Shown in pieces: positions 14,751-25,625 of a DNA stretch of 64,000 nucleotides. The notes beneath the pieces are model-generated. The model ran no database searches and was not told where the DNA came from. It saw nothing but the letters and a program-made list of their open reading frames with translations. Every line of letters starts with the position of its first letter. Positions within the stretch are counted from its first letter, which is position 1. A program made the translations under genes and the position numbers. Source of the DNA: Bradysia coprophila (Eukaryota > Arthropoda > Insecta > Diptera > Sciaridae); assembly GCF_014529535.1 (NCBI RefSeq), contig NC_050738.1, positions 11,803,318 through 11,867,317 of the forward strand, in the 5' to 3' direction.

Positions 14751-14814
14751 CAACGCACTTAAAGCAAAAGTGCTTCTTTTGACAGCTGCTAAATAAAATG
14801 CTTGAAGTGCGTTG
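14751..14814. mobile_element. Inverted-repeat MITE, CAACGCACTT family, short copy 2
   Basis: A 64-base element: left end CAACGCACTTAAAGCA, right end TGCTTGAAGTGCGTTG, nearly perfect inverse complements. The interior GACAGCTGCTAAATA matches the motif in the copy at 10901. Possible flanking duplication is degenerate. Confidence 0.7.
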
Positions 14815-14872
14815 TTTATACATGTTTTACACTTTCGTTGATTTTACTGACAGCTGTTAAATCTATCAGCTC

Positions 14873-15030
14873 CAGTGCCTATATTCGCGAAAATATTTTC
14901 ATAAATTTTCTCAAAATTTCGTCATTTTCTCAAATTTCCACAAAAAACTTTTTGCGAAAATTCACAAAATTCGAGAAAGCACGAAAATTTGAGAAAATTC
15001 GTGAAAATATTTTCGCGAATATAGGCACTG
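14873..15030. mobile_element. hAT-like MITE with exact 8-base target duplication, copy 1
   Basis: The termini are CAGTGCCTATATTCGCGAAA and its inverse, with nearly the whole 158 bases forming a fold-back. The sequence ATCAGCTC occurs immediately before (14865-14872) and after (15031-15038). An 8-base duplication with CAG-starting termini is the hallmark of hAT-superfamily transposons. It contains no transposase; the open frame across it is only fold-back sequence. Confidence 0.85.
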
Positions 15031-16760
15031 ATCAGCTCTGACGGGGATTGAGCTAATTGAATAATAAATTATGAATAAAAGGACTGAAATGTCTCTGAAA
15101 AAAATTGAGGTACAGTCGATTCAAAACCAATTTAATCAAACTTAATGCGAAATACGCAATCCACGTATACATCTAAAATTAGGAAAAAATAAAAATTTTC
15201 ATTCAAAACCACATCGAATATTATTCTTATTAAAATTGGAAATATACAAAACACCTGCTCAAATATTGAAGAAAGATAATGGTGTCATGTTGCGAGAGGT
15301 GTCAACCATCTTGTCAATTTTGTTGAATGTTTGGTTATCCAACTTAAATATAAATTTTTAGTCTCATGACGATTACGAAAAAAATACCTTCAGGTTAATA
15401 AACGTACTATTTGTATAACCTCGGAAACAGCCCAGTGATGTATGTGCTGTGGTATTTTTCGCAACTATTAACATCATCATAATCGTACCATTACCTTCGA
15501 CGATATCCTCACCGTATCCTAACTCTCACTTGGCAGTGCGCGTTTTTAAGCAATATTCACTTTAACGAAAACGGAAATTAAAATAGTCACAAAAGTGGAT
15601 TTCGATGCATAGCTTCCATACGTTTCTCTAAAGTGTCCAAGAAAAATAGCTTCGTCTTGCTGATCTCAAAACTCACTAGTTCACTTTCATATGCGTTCTA
15701 AGGTCATAAGAATGGAAATGAAAATGCACAATGAAGATGTTGCGTTCATTCTAACAAAACAAATGGGAAACTCTTAATATGAAATTACCGTTGACAATCT
15801 CCCGGAGAAGCCGCTATAGCCGCTTTGGACTTTGCGTAGGAACTGTTGAACCAACTACGATATTAATAAACAGATGGCGTTACCTAATGTCATATACAAA
15901 TAGTAGTAAATTTCTGGATAAAATGAAATAAAAGATTTCTTGAAAATACTTTGATCAAAAGAAGTTACAGATTCGTTAATTATACTGTGAATAACTGCCG
16001 TCTGGAACGACTCAATATTTACCTTTTATTTCAAACAAAAAATCAGAAAAACCCGCTGACATTCACTGAAAATAAGTATGTTAAGCGAATTTTCAAACGA
16101 TCGTAGTCTGTGAAGTTTTTTCAATCGATTTTTTTTTTAACTTACAAATTCACACTGACTAATACTGATTCCTTAGCGACAAGTATTCTGCAGAAATTCA
16201 TTTGATAACAAAAATTTCTTTCAAATTTATTTATTCGAATTTTGGAGTGATCCAATCTACATCTGCTTTATATTCAATTAAAATTATGTTAAATATTTTA
16301 GTAAAAATAGAATATAAAAATGCAAAATTTTGAAATATAAAGTAGATACTTGATATACTTCATCGAATGTAATTCATCGGAACCTTCAGTAGCCAGTAAA
16401 GGTCCGATTGGATTTTTTTTCACAACGCAGGAGAGCAAATAGTAATTTTCTCCCCTCGTCTGAAACTTCGATAGCCCTTGTTGTGAAAATCGTCGAGTCT
16501 ACCTCGATAAAAAAGTTGGAAATTGCGGAAAAATGAAATTCAACATATTTTCTGATTTAGGAATTGTTGTGGTTTGGAATTGTTCAAACATAAATTTTGC
16601 TAAACAAATGGAAATCTAGATTGTATACTGTAGTATTTCATTGTAGGTTGCACGTACTTACCAAAAAATAAAAATCCAGATTTTCAATTGTTAAACGAAA
16701 TTTTTGTGAAATCACTTTCAAACCGCAACCAACTCCTAAATCAGACGAGGGGAAAACTAC

Positions 16761-16786
16761 TTATTATTATTATTATTATTATTATA
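16761..16786. repeat. (TTA)n microsatellite
   Basis: About nine uninterrupted TTA/ATT trinucleotides, followed by GATTAA-rich sequence that may have grown from the same nucleus. Confidence 0.85.
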
Positions 16787-17150
16787 GTGATTAACATGAT
16801 TGCGAATGAGTGATTAACCAGCAATTAACAGGGGAAATGTTGCAAAACTACAATTAACTGTGAAATATGGTGGTTAATCATGATTAATCACTGATTAATC
16901 GTGCGTATTCACAAAAATCATGTTGCTAATTAACTGAATGACCATATTAATCACAAAAGAGTGGTTCCCCTCGAAATCAGAAAATATGCTTGATTTCACT
17001 TTTCCTCGAGTGTATATGATCGTAATTTAATTTTGGAAATAGTATTTGTGTCAGGGTTTTTTGGAAATTCTTAGAAATTGTTCGGAAATTTTCAGAATTT
17101 TCCGGAATTTTCAGAATTAAAATTCCCAAAAATATGCTTTATTGCTCAGC

Positions 17151-17295
17151 CAGCGCAAGCACGATAGGTACTCTAAATAGGGTACTTAAACTTGACAGTG
17201 TGTCACAAATCTGTGAAACACTATAAAAAAACCATTTCATACAAAATAGTACTCTATTTAACAGCTGTCGATCATTTTTTTCTTGAAATGCGTTG
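17151..17295. mobile_element. Degenerate CAACGCACTT-family element, copy 3
   Basis: The right end CTTGAAATGCGTTG and the interior TTTAACAGCTGTC match the inverse of the other two copies. The left end CAGCGCAAGCAC is diverged. CTCAGC is present on both flanks, suggesting an old target duplication. Confidence 0.45.
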
Positions 17296-18184
17296 CCTCA
17301 GCATAACAAATCCATTACATAAGTCGGGATAAAAATTAAAAGTCTCGTTTTCGAATCATTTTACGCCACCGGCGTAATTTTTTTTTTGTTTATTTGGAGA
17401 TTTTCCATATGAAAACTCTGCTTTTCATCGTTTTATCCCTAGTCATGTAAAATACTAATACAAGTGCTTCTCTCGGTGTTCCTCAATGCTATCACAGACA
17501 AAAATATGGTATTAGAATTTTTAGGTCCGAGGGGATTACTTTAAGAAAGTATTTTTTTCGGGATTAGATTTTTAATCTTCGCCAGAAATTGAAAAAATGT
17601 AATTCCATCAGGGATTAAAAGTAGGTCTAAACAATAATATTGGGGTATTGAATGATTATTATTTTCCGTTTATAATTTGTTTGTCTTGAAATCACACTTT
17701 TGAGTTAATTGAGTTCGAACACGATTTACGAGCAAGATACGGTTTTGTGAGAAAAACTAATTTGGTCTTAAAATGTTGCAATGGGACTACCGATTATTCA
17801 GCTTTACGATACCAGGCTCAGATTAAACATTTTAAGTCGGATTGTAAAGATACTTCCAGATTCAATAAACCATTAAATCAATGTAAACATTACAAAGATA
17901 GTATAGATATAGAGAAATTCTAGATCGAAATTGGCAGGAAGGCCAATTTTAGCCGCGAACTATCCCCATTACCACGGGAAACCAGACATTTTCGAATTTA
18001 AATGATTAAATACTTATAAAAAATGGTAATAAAACTTTAGAAGAATATAAAAATGAAAATCTTGTAAAAATATTGAGGTTTGAAGTGACGATCTTGTCAT
18101 CTGGCAATTTGAATTTTAATCCCACGAGGAATTAGTTTCTTTGAAACAACGGTTCACAATAAGCCGCGTTGGGATTAAGAACAA

Positions 18185-18247
18185 ATTGCAGCAGTGGTAA
18201 GGTCGCAGACTGAAGTGCAGGAGGTCCCGGGTTCAAATCTCGTCAGG
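18185..18247 (+). repeat. tRNA-like segment (SINE head or tRNA relic)
   Basis: TGCAGCAGTGGTAAGG resembles an internal A box and GGGTTCAAATCTC a B box, spaced as in a tRNA gene, with ACTGAAG in the anticodon-loop position. No complete acceptor stem can be drawn, so this is more likely a tRNA-derived SINE head or relic captured in the larger element than a working tRNA gene. Confidence 0.4.
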
Positions 18248-18359
18248 TAAATAAAAAAAATAATTTCTGTTTAATAAAAACATTTCTCATTCCAGATTCA
18301 CAAAAAAGCTTCTTCTCATATCAGACGTTTATATAAAAACTATAATATCGCAATATCCG

Positions 18360-18449
18360 TACAGTGAACGACATCTCAAATGTCTCACTGTCAAATTTTT
18401 CTGAGAATTTTATTGTGTCATTGAGACATTTGAGATGTCGTTCACTGTA
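18360..18449. mobile_element. 90-base perfect hairpin element
   Basis: The arms at 18360-18387 and 18422-18449 are exact inverse complements over 28 bases (starting TACAGTGAACGACATCTC), around a 34-base AT-rich loop. It is nested inside the 17493-18736 element. The perfect arms imply recent origin or gene conversion. Confidence 0.75.
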
Positions 18450-18736
18450 AAAATGTTTTTTTTATTTTTTTTTTCTAAAGTAAAAGTAGGAAGGATTAGA
18501 ATATTTTTTTTATTGCATTACAAATAACATTTAGATCAGATTAAAATGAGTAAACTAGTAAACAAGCGTCAAACGTCAGGGCCTAAAAGATTAAAATTGA
18601 ATTCCTCTAGGGATTACTCATTTGGGGATAAGTTCAAGTAATCCCTGAGGGGATTAAATTTAAATTCTAAAAAAGATTCGGTCGCGTACTGTTAATGCCA
18701 AAGAGATTTAGATCTAGGTCCATATTTTTATCTGTG

Positions 18737-20082
18737 TATTAAAATATACTAAAAGGAAGTAATTGTAGAAGTACTCTTCAGCCATCCTAGTTAAATATCT
18801 CAGTTGCACAGATTGTAGGAATTACAGGAGAATGTGGTGCACAAATTGGTCATTGAAAACGATAGTTTATAGATCGAATTACCTAAATCCGATTAATCCT
18901 ACTTATTTACATTGAACTTTACGTCTACCTACAGTCTTACGTCAACATTTAAATTTTTCATGTAGACATATAACGTCAAATGAAATATTTAAACAATGCG
19001 ATCCACATAACATTTTTCGTCAAAAGCGAAACTAATTTATTCAATTTACCATCTTATTTTACATCTACACTTATGGCAGCTGTTCTCCGAATTAAGAAGT
19101 CAAAGATGCTAATTCCAGCTAGCTAAGGAACATGTCAATATACCTACCTAAGAATAACTAGGAATAAGGTTACAAAACTTCGTATTAAATATTAATTAAA
19201 GTCTGTAACACTATCGAAGTGTAGGTTTCAGTTAATAATTCAAATATAATATACAAAACTACCGGCAAATATAAATTCTATTTTAGTTTTAAAACATATC
19301 TATGTTGCACTTGTACTCGCAACTTTTATTGGTAGGTAATCTATTGACACAATTGTTATGACCACAAAATTTGAATTTATTTTTTGTTTTATGTTCAAGA
19401 CATGCAAAGTACATAACGCAAGTAATATCTAAAATGTGTGTTTGAAAAAGAAGAAAAAAAATTATCCCAAAAATATAAAATGTGGTCTTATAAGGTTACA
19501 TGGTAAAGAAAAAACGGAATCGTTTTTTTTTTTAACAAATAAAAAAAAATAATTAAAATTTTGATAAGAACGCACGTTTTGTCAGTGTAATTGTTGAATT
19601 TATTCGTTCGATGACGAAAAAGTGTTAGCTGCTGAAGAAAGACACGTCAGTATCGATCGGAATATTGAAGTAACAAGTGCAACATTTAAGCGAAAAGTGC
19701 TGTCTAGTGCGGTGTTCAATATTAAGTGAATTTTTCATAAAGTAATTTGAGCTCAGATTTCCTTCATCAAAAAGATAAGTGAATTACTTAAGCCCTTCGA
19801 ATTAAACTTTCAGTTTTTTTAGTTCAGTTTGTTCGTTTGGCTTGAGTTATCCATTTTAGATCTTAAACATCAAGAAAAGGGGAAAAAAAGGAACGTTTAG
19901 ATTGCGTTTTTAACAACGTAATTGGTATTTAACTAATTTGCAAATGGTCATCTGTTATGGACTACAAAAATAAGCTATGACTTTGTCTAACATAGCAAAA
20001 TAACGTGTGTCAAATCTAATCTAAATAAAGAATCTAAAGCACGCTAAGAGTCTGATGAGCCGGCGAGGGTTAATAGTAGTAT
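18737..20082. other. Gene-free intergenic DNA
   Basis: No coding signal. The stretch 19560-19760 contains TCAGTGTAATTG and several AAGTG-type phrases reminiscent of an insect 5' leader exon, but no downstream coding exon joins it, so no gene is called. Confidence 0.4.
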
Positions 20083-20322
20083 ACATTGGATGCTGCGAAA
20101 GTAATTCATTGCATGAGGTAACATTTGTGTGATAAAAGCAAACTCATAAGTGGGTTTTTAAGCAACTATAGCTTCGGCAACTGCCTTTTCGACAGGGGTG
20201 GAGTTTGTATATCCGAGATCCGAGAGAAAGACTAACAGACAAACAAGACGTAAGTTGCTTAAAAATTCAAGTGTGATTTGCGAGTATCATGAAGTTGGTT
20301 CCGAAGTTGCAGCATCCAATGT
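20083..20322. mobile_element. Inverted-repeat MITE, ATTGGATGCTGC family, copy 1
   Basis: The left end ACATTGGATGCTGCGAAAG and right end GCAGCATCCAATGT are inverse complements. Inside, GTGATAAAAGCAAACTCA matches the inverse strand of the copy at 33402. About 240 bases, no coding capacity. Confidence 0.8.
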
Positions 20323-21432
20323 TTTCTGGTTTACTGTTTGTCCCATGCGAAAGTTGATTTCCCCATGAAAAGAAAATACCGAAAATATTCCACATGCAAT
20401 GGATAATTTTCGCAGTGGGCATATTGCTATGTAATGGTCAACTTTCGCATGGTGTAGGGAGTAAATTGTGTCCTTTCAATTGATATGAGCCAATAGAATT
20501 ATTAAAATGAATGAATTTTCAAGCATTTCATAGGTAGCGGAGAGTTTCTAAATGGAGTCTCTGCAAAGAGATATTTAAATATAGATCCATGTCTTATCCT
20601 CGCTGGGTCACGATTGAAGACTGGGTGTAATATTGTAAGATTTTGCTGGGTGAAAAACATTTATTAGAAAGGATGTCACGAGGACGCCACTAAGGTGTAG
20701 ATCTCAGCCGTCACGCATTATGTAAAATCCGAAATTTCGCAAAATGAAGAAAAGGGCCAAATTCAGAGTGTAATTGAAAAATACACCTCAGATGATGAAG
20801 ACTCGAAAGTTGGACTTATTTGGACATTGGACCTTACTATAAAAATTATTCTTTTGAATTTCGCAGGGGAACATTGTAATTTTTAAGGCAACAATGAAGA
20901 AATGAATGTGTGATGCAGTGATGCTAGCGAAAATTTGGTGAACGTCTGACAAAAATTTAGTTCCACGACTGAATCGTTGAATTTGTTCGTGCAACGAAAC
21001 ATATCAAGGTTATTTTAATTGGTATCTTAACTTCAACATTCTTCAAAAGTCTCAAATTTTGAACTCTCGTGATACTCCTAGGAGTAGCAGGCTTGGTAAT
21101 TAAGACTAATCTGGCAAAATTTTACAGAATTTTTACTCTTGAGAACTTTAGATCGAAAATGTTGTCATACTTCCCCAAAATTCTACAGACAAATCTAACA
21201 ATCTTATCAAAAAAAGAACAATATCAAAATTTCGCCACGTCTAAAATTTCATCGTATTCTTGACTTCAATCTTTTATTTGATTTTTTTTTTAATTAGCGC
21301 TAATTTTTGATTGGTTAGCGAAATACGTTAGCTACGGTAACATGTTTTAACTTTAAAGTCAAGTATATACAGCGAGTCAGTGAAATTCTCATACATTTTC
21401 CCCATTTTTCCACACAAGCTGAAAATTTTGAC
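20323..21432. other. Gene-free intergenic DNA
   Basis: Only short open frames without recognisable content (20788-20994 minus, 21069-21263 plus). No RNA gene or clear repeat seen. Confidence 0.4.
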
Positions 21433-21714
21433 ATATATTTTGTGTCACAATTTCATTTCACCGGCTGGTTGTATACTGGGCTTAAGCCAATTTGAGTTTT
21501 AAGTGAATATATAATAATCGATGGGCTGAACTAATGAGGGAAAAATTCTTTCCAACGTTTTCTATATGAGAATTGGACCATTTAACGCTGCGGTAAATAT
21601 GCCTTTTCACGCACTTACGGCGTGAATAGATGGAAACTAAACAAAATAAGATTTTTGCCTTAAGCCAAGTATACACAACCAAGCCGGTGAAATGAAATTT
21701 TGTCACAAAATGTA
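21433..21714. mobile_element. Fold-back element with about 55-base arms
   Basis: The left arm (21433-21490) contains TTTCATTTCACCGGCTGG and GTATACTGGGCTTAAG; the right arm (21656-21714) is its inverse, CTTAAGCCAAGTATACACAA then CCGGTGAAATGAAA. The middle carries a small palindrome TTCACGCACTTACGGCGTGAA. A partial copy of the arm sequence reappears at about 21833-21862. Confidence 0.7.
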
Positions 21715-22186
21715 CGGGTCATCTGTTAGGGGGAAACTTCAAGAGCGAAAGTTGGGACAGGCTGCATTCGCTATTGGAGAATGAAGGGAAATATGAGCGA
21801 GTGACATGCGAATGGTGAGACAAAATGTGTTTGAATTTTATTTCAACGACTGGTTATATGTTTGACTTTACTAGCGAATACAGTCCTGATATTAACGCAT
21901 TCTGCTCACTTCATCGGACGAACTTACGGACATTTATGTTTTGTCGAGTAAAAAGGCTGGAATGCTCTTGCATAGAAGTGGCAGAGGAACTTGCAAACTG
22001 TCGTCACAAAATTAAGGTCAGCCCGTTCACTGTAGCAGTAAAAAAATTCTTCTTTTGCACGTTTTAATTTTCACTTTTTAATAATAAAAACAGCCGGTAA
22101 TATTTTACATTGATTCGAAACCAAATTAAAAATTGAACAAATCCAATAAATGAAACACACAATTTAATTCAAGACAATTAAATTCA

Positions 22187-22561
22187 CTATTCACCACCAG
22201 CCCGTTTGCCGAATCGCATGTGACCATAATCGTCGAATTGATCCTCACCGCCCCGCTTGCCGAATCTCATGTGCCCGTAGTCGTCATACCGTTTACTTTT
22301 GTCGTACATTTCTTCGTCATCCAAGAGAAGATCCAATTCGATCGGAATTATTTTCGACCTCGGCAATAACGATTTCGAACCAGAACCGCTGTTCATTGGT
22401 GATCTGTGGTATCGTCTATAGTTTTGCGTTGCATGCGGCGATTGTGTTTTCTGAATGGTATCCGAATTGACGCTGCTTGAAGCTGCAACGTTTCCGACCA
22501 GAAAATAGTACACAAGAAAGATGACCAGCGATGTTAATATTGAAACGGAAACCTGACCCAT
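22187..22561 (-). CDS. Dsk: Sulfakinin (drosulfakinin-like) neuropeptide precursor
   Basis: A single-exon 124-codon preprohormone. Residues 1 to about 30 form a hydrophobic signal peptide ([16 protein letters not shown] core). A spacer rich in Ser, Arg and acidic residues follows, then near the C-terminus two amidated peptides bounded by Lys-Arg sites: [12 protein letters not shown] and [17 protein letters not shown], then AGGE and stop. The C-terminal Gly gives the amide; Tyr in DYGHMRF is the normal sulfation site. Sulfakinins are the insect relatives of cholecystokinin/gastrin, acting through GPCRs on satiety, gut contraction and behaviour (family knowledge). The second peptide matches the pattern of fly DSK-2. 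No DSK-0-like peptide is evident. Start chosen at the only Met preceding the signal peptide. Confidence 0.96.
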   Translation of the reverse strand: MGQVSVSILTSLVIFLVYYFLVGNVAASSSVNSDTIQKTQSPHATQNYRRYHRSPMNSGSGSKSLLPRSKIIPIELDLLLDDEEMYDKSKRYDDYGHMRFGKRGGEDQFDDYGHMRFGKRAGGE

Positions 22562-22660
22562 ATTGTGTAACGTTTTATTGAATCGAAACGGGTATAGAGT
22601 GCCTACTGAACCGTATAAAGGACAACTTTCTTTTGAAACGAAAACTGTCTTGAATCTCCT

Positions 22661-22667
22661 TTATATA
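22661..22667 (-). promoter_or_regulatory. Dsk: Candidate TATA box of the sulfakinin gene
   Basis: On the minus strand the sequence reads GAATATATAAAGGAG, about 100 bases upstream of the ATG. A start site roughly 30 bases downstream would leave a 5' leader of about 70 bases. Inference from motif and distance only. Confidence 0.45.
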
Positions 22668-23656
22668 TTCAACAAGGATGACGAGTACTTTAGTTATTGT
22701 TTTCGCCATCTAACTTAAGCGTATGCAAATTTAATTTTCTACAAAAATTGTGCATAGCATATCAACGTCCAAGGTAAATCTGCTGAGAATGAAAACATAA
22801 AAGAGATAAGAACATCGGAATATGCGAAAGAGATAAAATCATTTCTCAGTTTTATAAAAGACGAAGGAATACTAAAACCTACGCGATGGCAAACCCTGTC
22901 TATCGACGCGTTCATTGAGTTCAATCAAATTTTATTGTAAAAGCATAGCTAATCATCCTTCAATGCATCAATGGAAAATCCGAAAATTGAATTAATAAGT
23001 GAATACTGTCGATGGAAGCTTGAAGCTGTAAACATATTGACGAAATTATAAACATAAAAAAATGGGGCAAACGTATAATGAAGAGTGATTTATTCAATTA
23101 GTTAAAATATTGCGTGGGTACCGAGTTATTATTTTAAGATTTTCGTCACATCAAAATTTGTTTATTTGTTGGTCTAAGGCGAGCTGTAGAAATGCGCATA
23201 AACCGGCATGAAGATGATGTAAATCGATATAATTAACGACATTTTGTCTCGTTAGGTGTTACGTGTAAAGGACTGTCTTACCACGACAACTGCACAAAAA
23301 AAAAGTCCAATTGGAAAACTTAATTTAATTTTCTATTATTTTGAATTCGTCCTGATGTTATCATGGATACCTAGTTGACTTGAAACGTATGCTGGTAACA
23401 ATTATAAACGCGAAGAGACAAGATCACGATAAAACATGCAAAGATGACGAGCACGAAAATGAAGATTCCAACCTGTAAACTTAATAACTTCTTGGATTTT
23501 TGTAAAAAATAATCTTAGTTTTATTACTAGAAACGACAGGCAAAAAGGACTGAACTGTGGTCAGTATCGTATCGTATCGGGCGCGTACAACAGAAATTTT
23601 ATTTTCAAATTGTTTTACGTCTCCTTTTATGCATTGCGTAATAGTACATTACTGTA
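22668..23656. other. Gene-free DNA upstream of the sulfakinin gene
   Basis: No coding exon visible on either strand. It would hold any distal control sequence for the neuropeptide gene, but no recognised element stands out. Confidence 0.4.
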
Positions 23657-23812
23657 CCAGTGAAGTAATTTGATATCTCATATCCAGATGGGCTGAAGCC
23701 CTCGGATACTTTTACTCATCGTTATACGATATATCAAATTATTTCACTAGTGAGGGAATAGCCACATTACCTAATTAGTGAGGGAATAGCCACATTACCT
23801 CACTAGTAAAGT
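23657..23812. mobile_element. Hairpin element, GCCCTCGGATACTTTT family, plus a 30-base duplication
   Basis: GTGAAGTAATTTGATATCTC at the left pairs with ATATATCAAATTATTTCAC at the right (to 23750). The centre GCCCTCGGATACTTTT-CTCATC is shared with the element at 30205. Immediately after, AGTGAGGGAATAGCCACATT is repeated twice in tandem (about 23749-23812). Confidence 0.65.
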
Positions 23813-23980
23813 AAAATCACTTTTTTACAATAAAAAAGTAATTATCAATATTCCTGATGTTCAACGAAATGGAAACATTTTAAATTAAATGCTGACGAAA
23901 CAGAAACTTAGTTCCATCGAAATAATCCGAAGATATTGACTAGACCACAGTTTCAAAATTCCTTAACGTGTTAGAGACGG

Positions 23981-24077
23981 CTGTCAGCTGTTATCGACAG
24001 CAATAATAAACGACAAGCCCTGACTAATGAGGTCATATATAGCAAAAAGCATGTTTGAAACAAATGAAGTAAAAGAG
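23981..24077 (-). repeat. Dispersed repeat, TTGTCG/ACTTCATTTG family
   Basis: It matches in inverse orientation the copies at 39403 (same orientation), 56401 and 61220 (opposite). Shared parts are CAGCTGTTATCGACA, an ATATA centre, and AAACAAATGAAGTAAAAGA. No coding capacity; its class is unknown. Confidence 0.5.
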
Positions 24078-24373
24078 TTCTGAAATCAATATATGAAAAT
24101 CTTCGGTCAAATGAAGTAATAGTTTGAATAGTAAAACTGTTAATATGCTCGCCGTCTGTGACAAGTTAAACAGTAAGTTACAGCTACTACCTCACTCACC
24201 TTATTTTGGTTTCCTCTTCGCTGAAAATTTAGTTTTTCTTAACAGACGGAAAGTCCTACAGACTTGAAACTTGGAAGTTAGGAAGAACGCGCGACAATTT
24301 TTTTTTACTTTCATGCGTTATTTGACGCAAATTTTTTTTCCTGTTTACGTCGTGGATGCGTTTCTCATATAAA

Positions 24374-24560
24374 TTGTTTGAATCAAATTGGTTCGATCAA
24401 CTACAGTGGACATACTAATTTTTGGTGAACTGCATCCGTTAAGCTTGGAAACAATTTATAAGGTAGGATCGATCGCTGATGATTGGTCGGAATCTTAATT
24501 ATTGTTACACTGTATTCAATATTTTAATTGAGATTTGAACAGTAGTCACAAATTGTCAGA
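24374..24560 (+). pseudogene. Odorant-receptor relic (exon 3 to 3' flank)
   Basis: Bases 24374-24400 are identical to the odorant receptor at 43336-43599 over 27 bases (encoding LFESNWFDQ). Then come diverged but collinear matches: ATTTTTGGTGAA, CTTGGAAACAAT, the splice-donor context AAGGTAGGATCGATCG, TTATTGTTACA, TTCAATATTTTA and AGTAGTCACAAATT of the 3' flank. Internal deletions and stops mean it cannot code. No 5' exons are seen upstream. It shows that the receptor family was once more widely copied in this region. Confidence 0.8.
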
Positions 24561-24599
24561 CAAACTGTGAACTCACAGCACGGTGCCCCTTAAAAAAAA

Positions 24600-25380
24600 T
24601 AAAGTTTTTCTGTAGGTTACCCAAAAAATGACTTCTTATCCGAGTGCTAGGACCTAAAAGGATTTCAAAGCAGCTTTTCTTAGTCTTCAGCTAGATCCTT
24701 CCCCATAGTCGACTTGTGAAAAAAAACGACATTTCCCATACATATTCAAGATTCTTCAGAAAATGATGAAACAGAACTGTTGCACTCGGATCAGAAGTGA
24801 TATGTTGGGTAACCTTCTGAAAAACTTTATTTTTGTTAAGGGACACCGTGACAGTTTCATATTCGTTTTTTTTACTGTGTTGACCTCATTTTGCTATTGA
24901 AATTTGGACCTTTATATTTAACTTACTATTACATTGCAATCAAATAAGTTATTTCCACTCGTACCAACCACTAATTTAGCCATTAACACATAGTAATAGA
25001 AACGAAAGACGATTTCCGCACTAGTGCAGTGAGTCACAGGCAGTGATAAAATGGCCAAGTTACGAAAAATCTTGTAAGTAACAGTGGGGTTTTTGCATGT
25101 GCTGTGCACGACGATATCACAAGGGTAGATAATTAAACGACGAAACTTCATTTTGGGCTTGCCACCTCTCAATTATATATCTATGCAACTTTTAGTATGA
25201 CCATAGAAGAAGATTTTATCACTCGACTGGTTTTAAGGTCAGACCTTTCATCTTTGTTTTTGTAATAAAGGAACCTTAATTAACCATAACCTCCAAAGTC
25301 TACCTTCGCGAGGGCTATTCTAATTTTGTTTTTATAGGTACTACTTATACTCACATCGTATTCTCCTCCAGATACCATTG
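24600..25380. other. Gene-free intergenic DNA
   Basis: No convincing exon. AAAAATAAAGTTTTTCTGTAGG-type sequence near 24596-24625 and its inverse near 24815-24840, both preceding or following GGACAC/GGTGCCCC-like sequence, mark another decayed inverted-repeat insertion of about 270 bases. Confidence 0.4.
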
Positions 25381-25470
25381 GCAAATTCTTTAAATTTGTT
25401 ACATGAAATGGAGAAACCTCGTTTTGCGTTCAGCAAATTCTTTAAATTTGTTACATGAAATGGAGAAACC
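25381..25470. repeat. 38-base direct duplication
   Basis: The 38 bases at 25381-25418 (starting GCAAATTCTTTAAATTTG) are repeated exactly at 25433-25470, a period of 52 bases. It lies 150 bases downstream of the small minus-strand gene. Confidence 0.9.
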
Positions 25471-25625
25471 CAACACCACCAAGCCCATAATCAGAATTTT
25501 AACTTACAAAAGCATATCCTCTCAAAACTTATATTCGAAACGAATTTCGACGAAATAAAATACCGGCATTCATCGACTCACAGAATCTTTATTGAAACGA
25601 CGAATAAATAATTAACAAATGGAAA

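Larger units (their letters stand above)
15039..17492. other. Gene-free intergenic DNA with old repeats
   Basis: No convincing exon. It holds a TTA microsatellite (about 16761-16786), TGATTAAC/GATTAATC-rich sequence at 16787-16960, and inverted copies of a unit containing CTAAATCAGAAAATATG-like sequence around 16540-16590, 16722-16760 and 16970-17010. A degenerate CAACGCACTT-type element ends at 17295. Confidence 0.5.
17493..18736. mobile_element. 1.2-kb TIR element with GGGATTA-rich ends
   Basis: The left end CACAGACAAAAATATGG and the right end CCATATTTTTATCTGTG are 17-base inverted repeats with one mismatch. Subterminal regions on both sides carry many GGGATTA/TAATCCC motifs (for example GAGGGGATTA). 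The interior holds a tRNA-like segment and a perfect 28-base-arm hairpin, both listed separately. No transposase frame is seen, so it is non-autonomous. Target duplication is unclear (TAT/TAT at most). Confidence 0.65.

Noticed and set aside
14802-15041. 79-codon open frame on the plus strand
   Set aside because: It runs through two MITEs (14751-14814 and 14873-15030); the frame is a by-product of fold-back sequence.
19560-19760. Insect-like 5' leader exon
   Set aside because: No coding exon downstream connects to it; start-site motifs alone are too weak.
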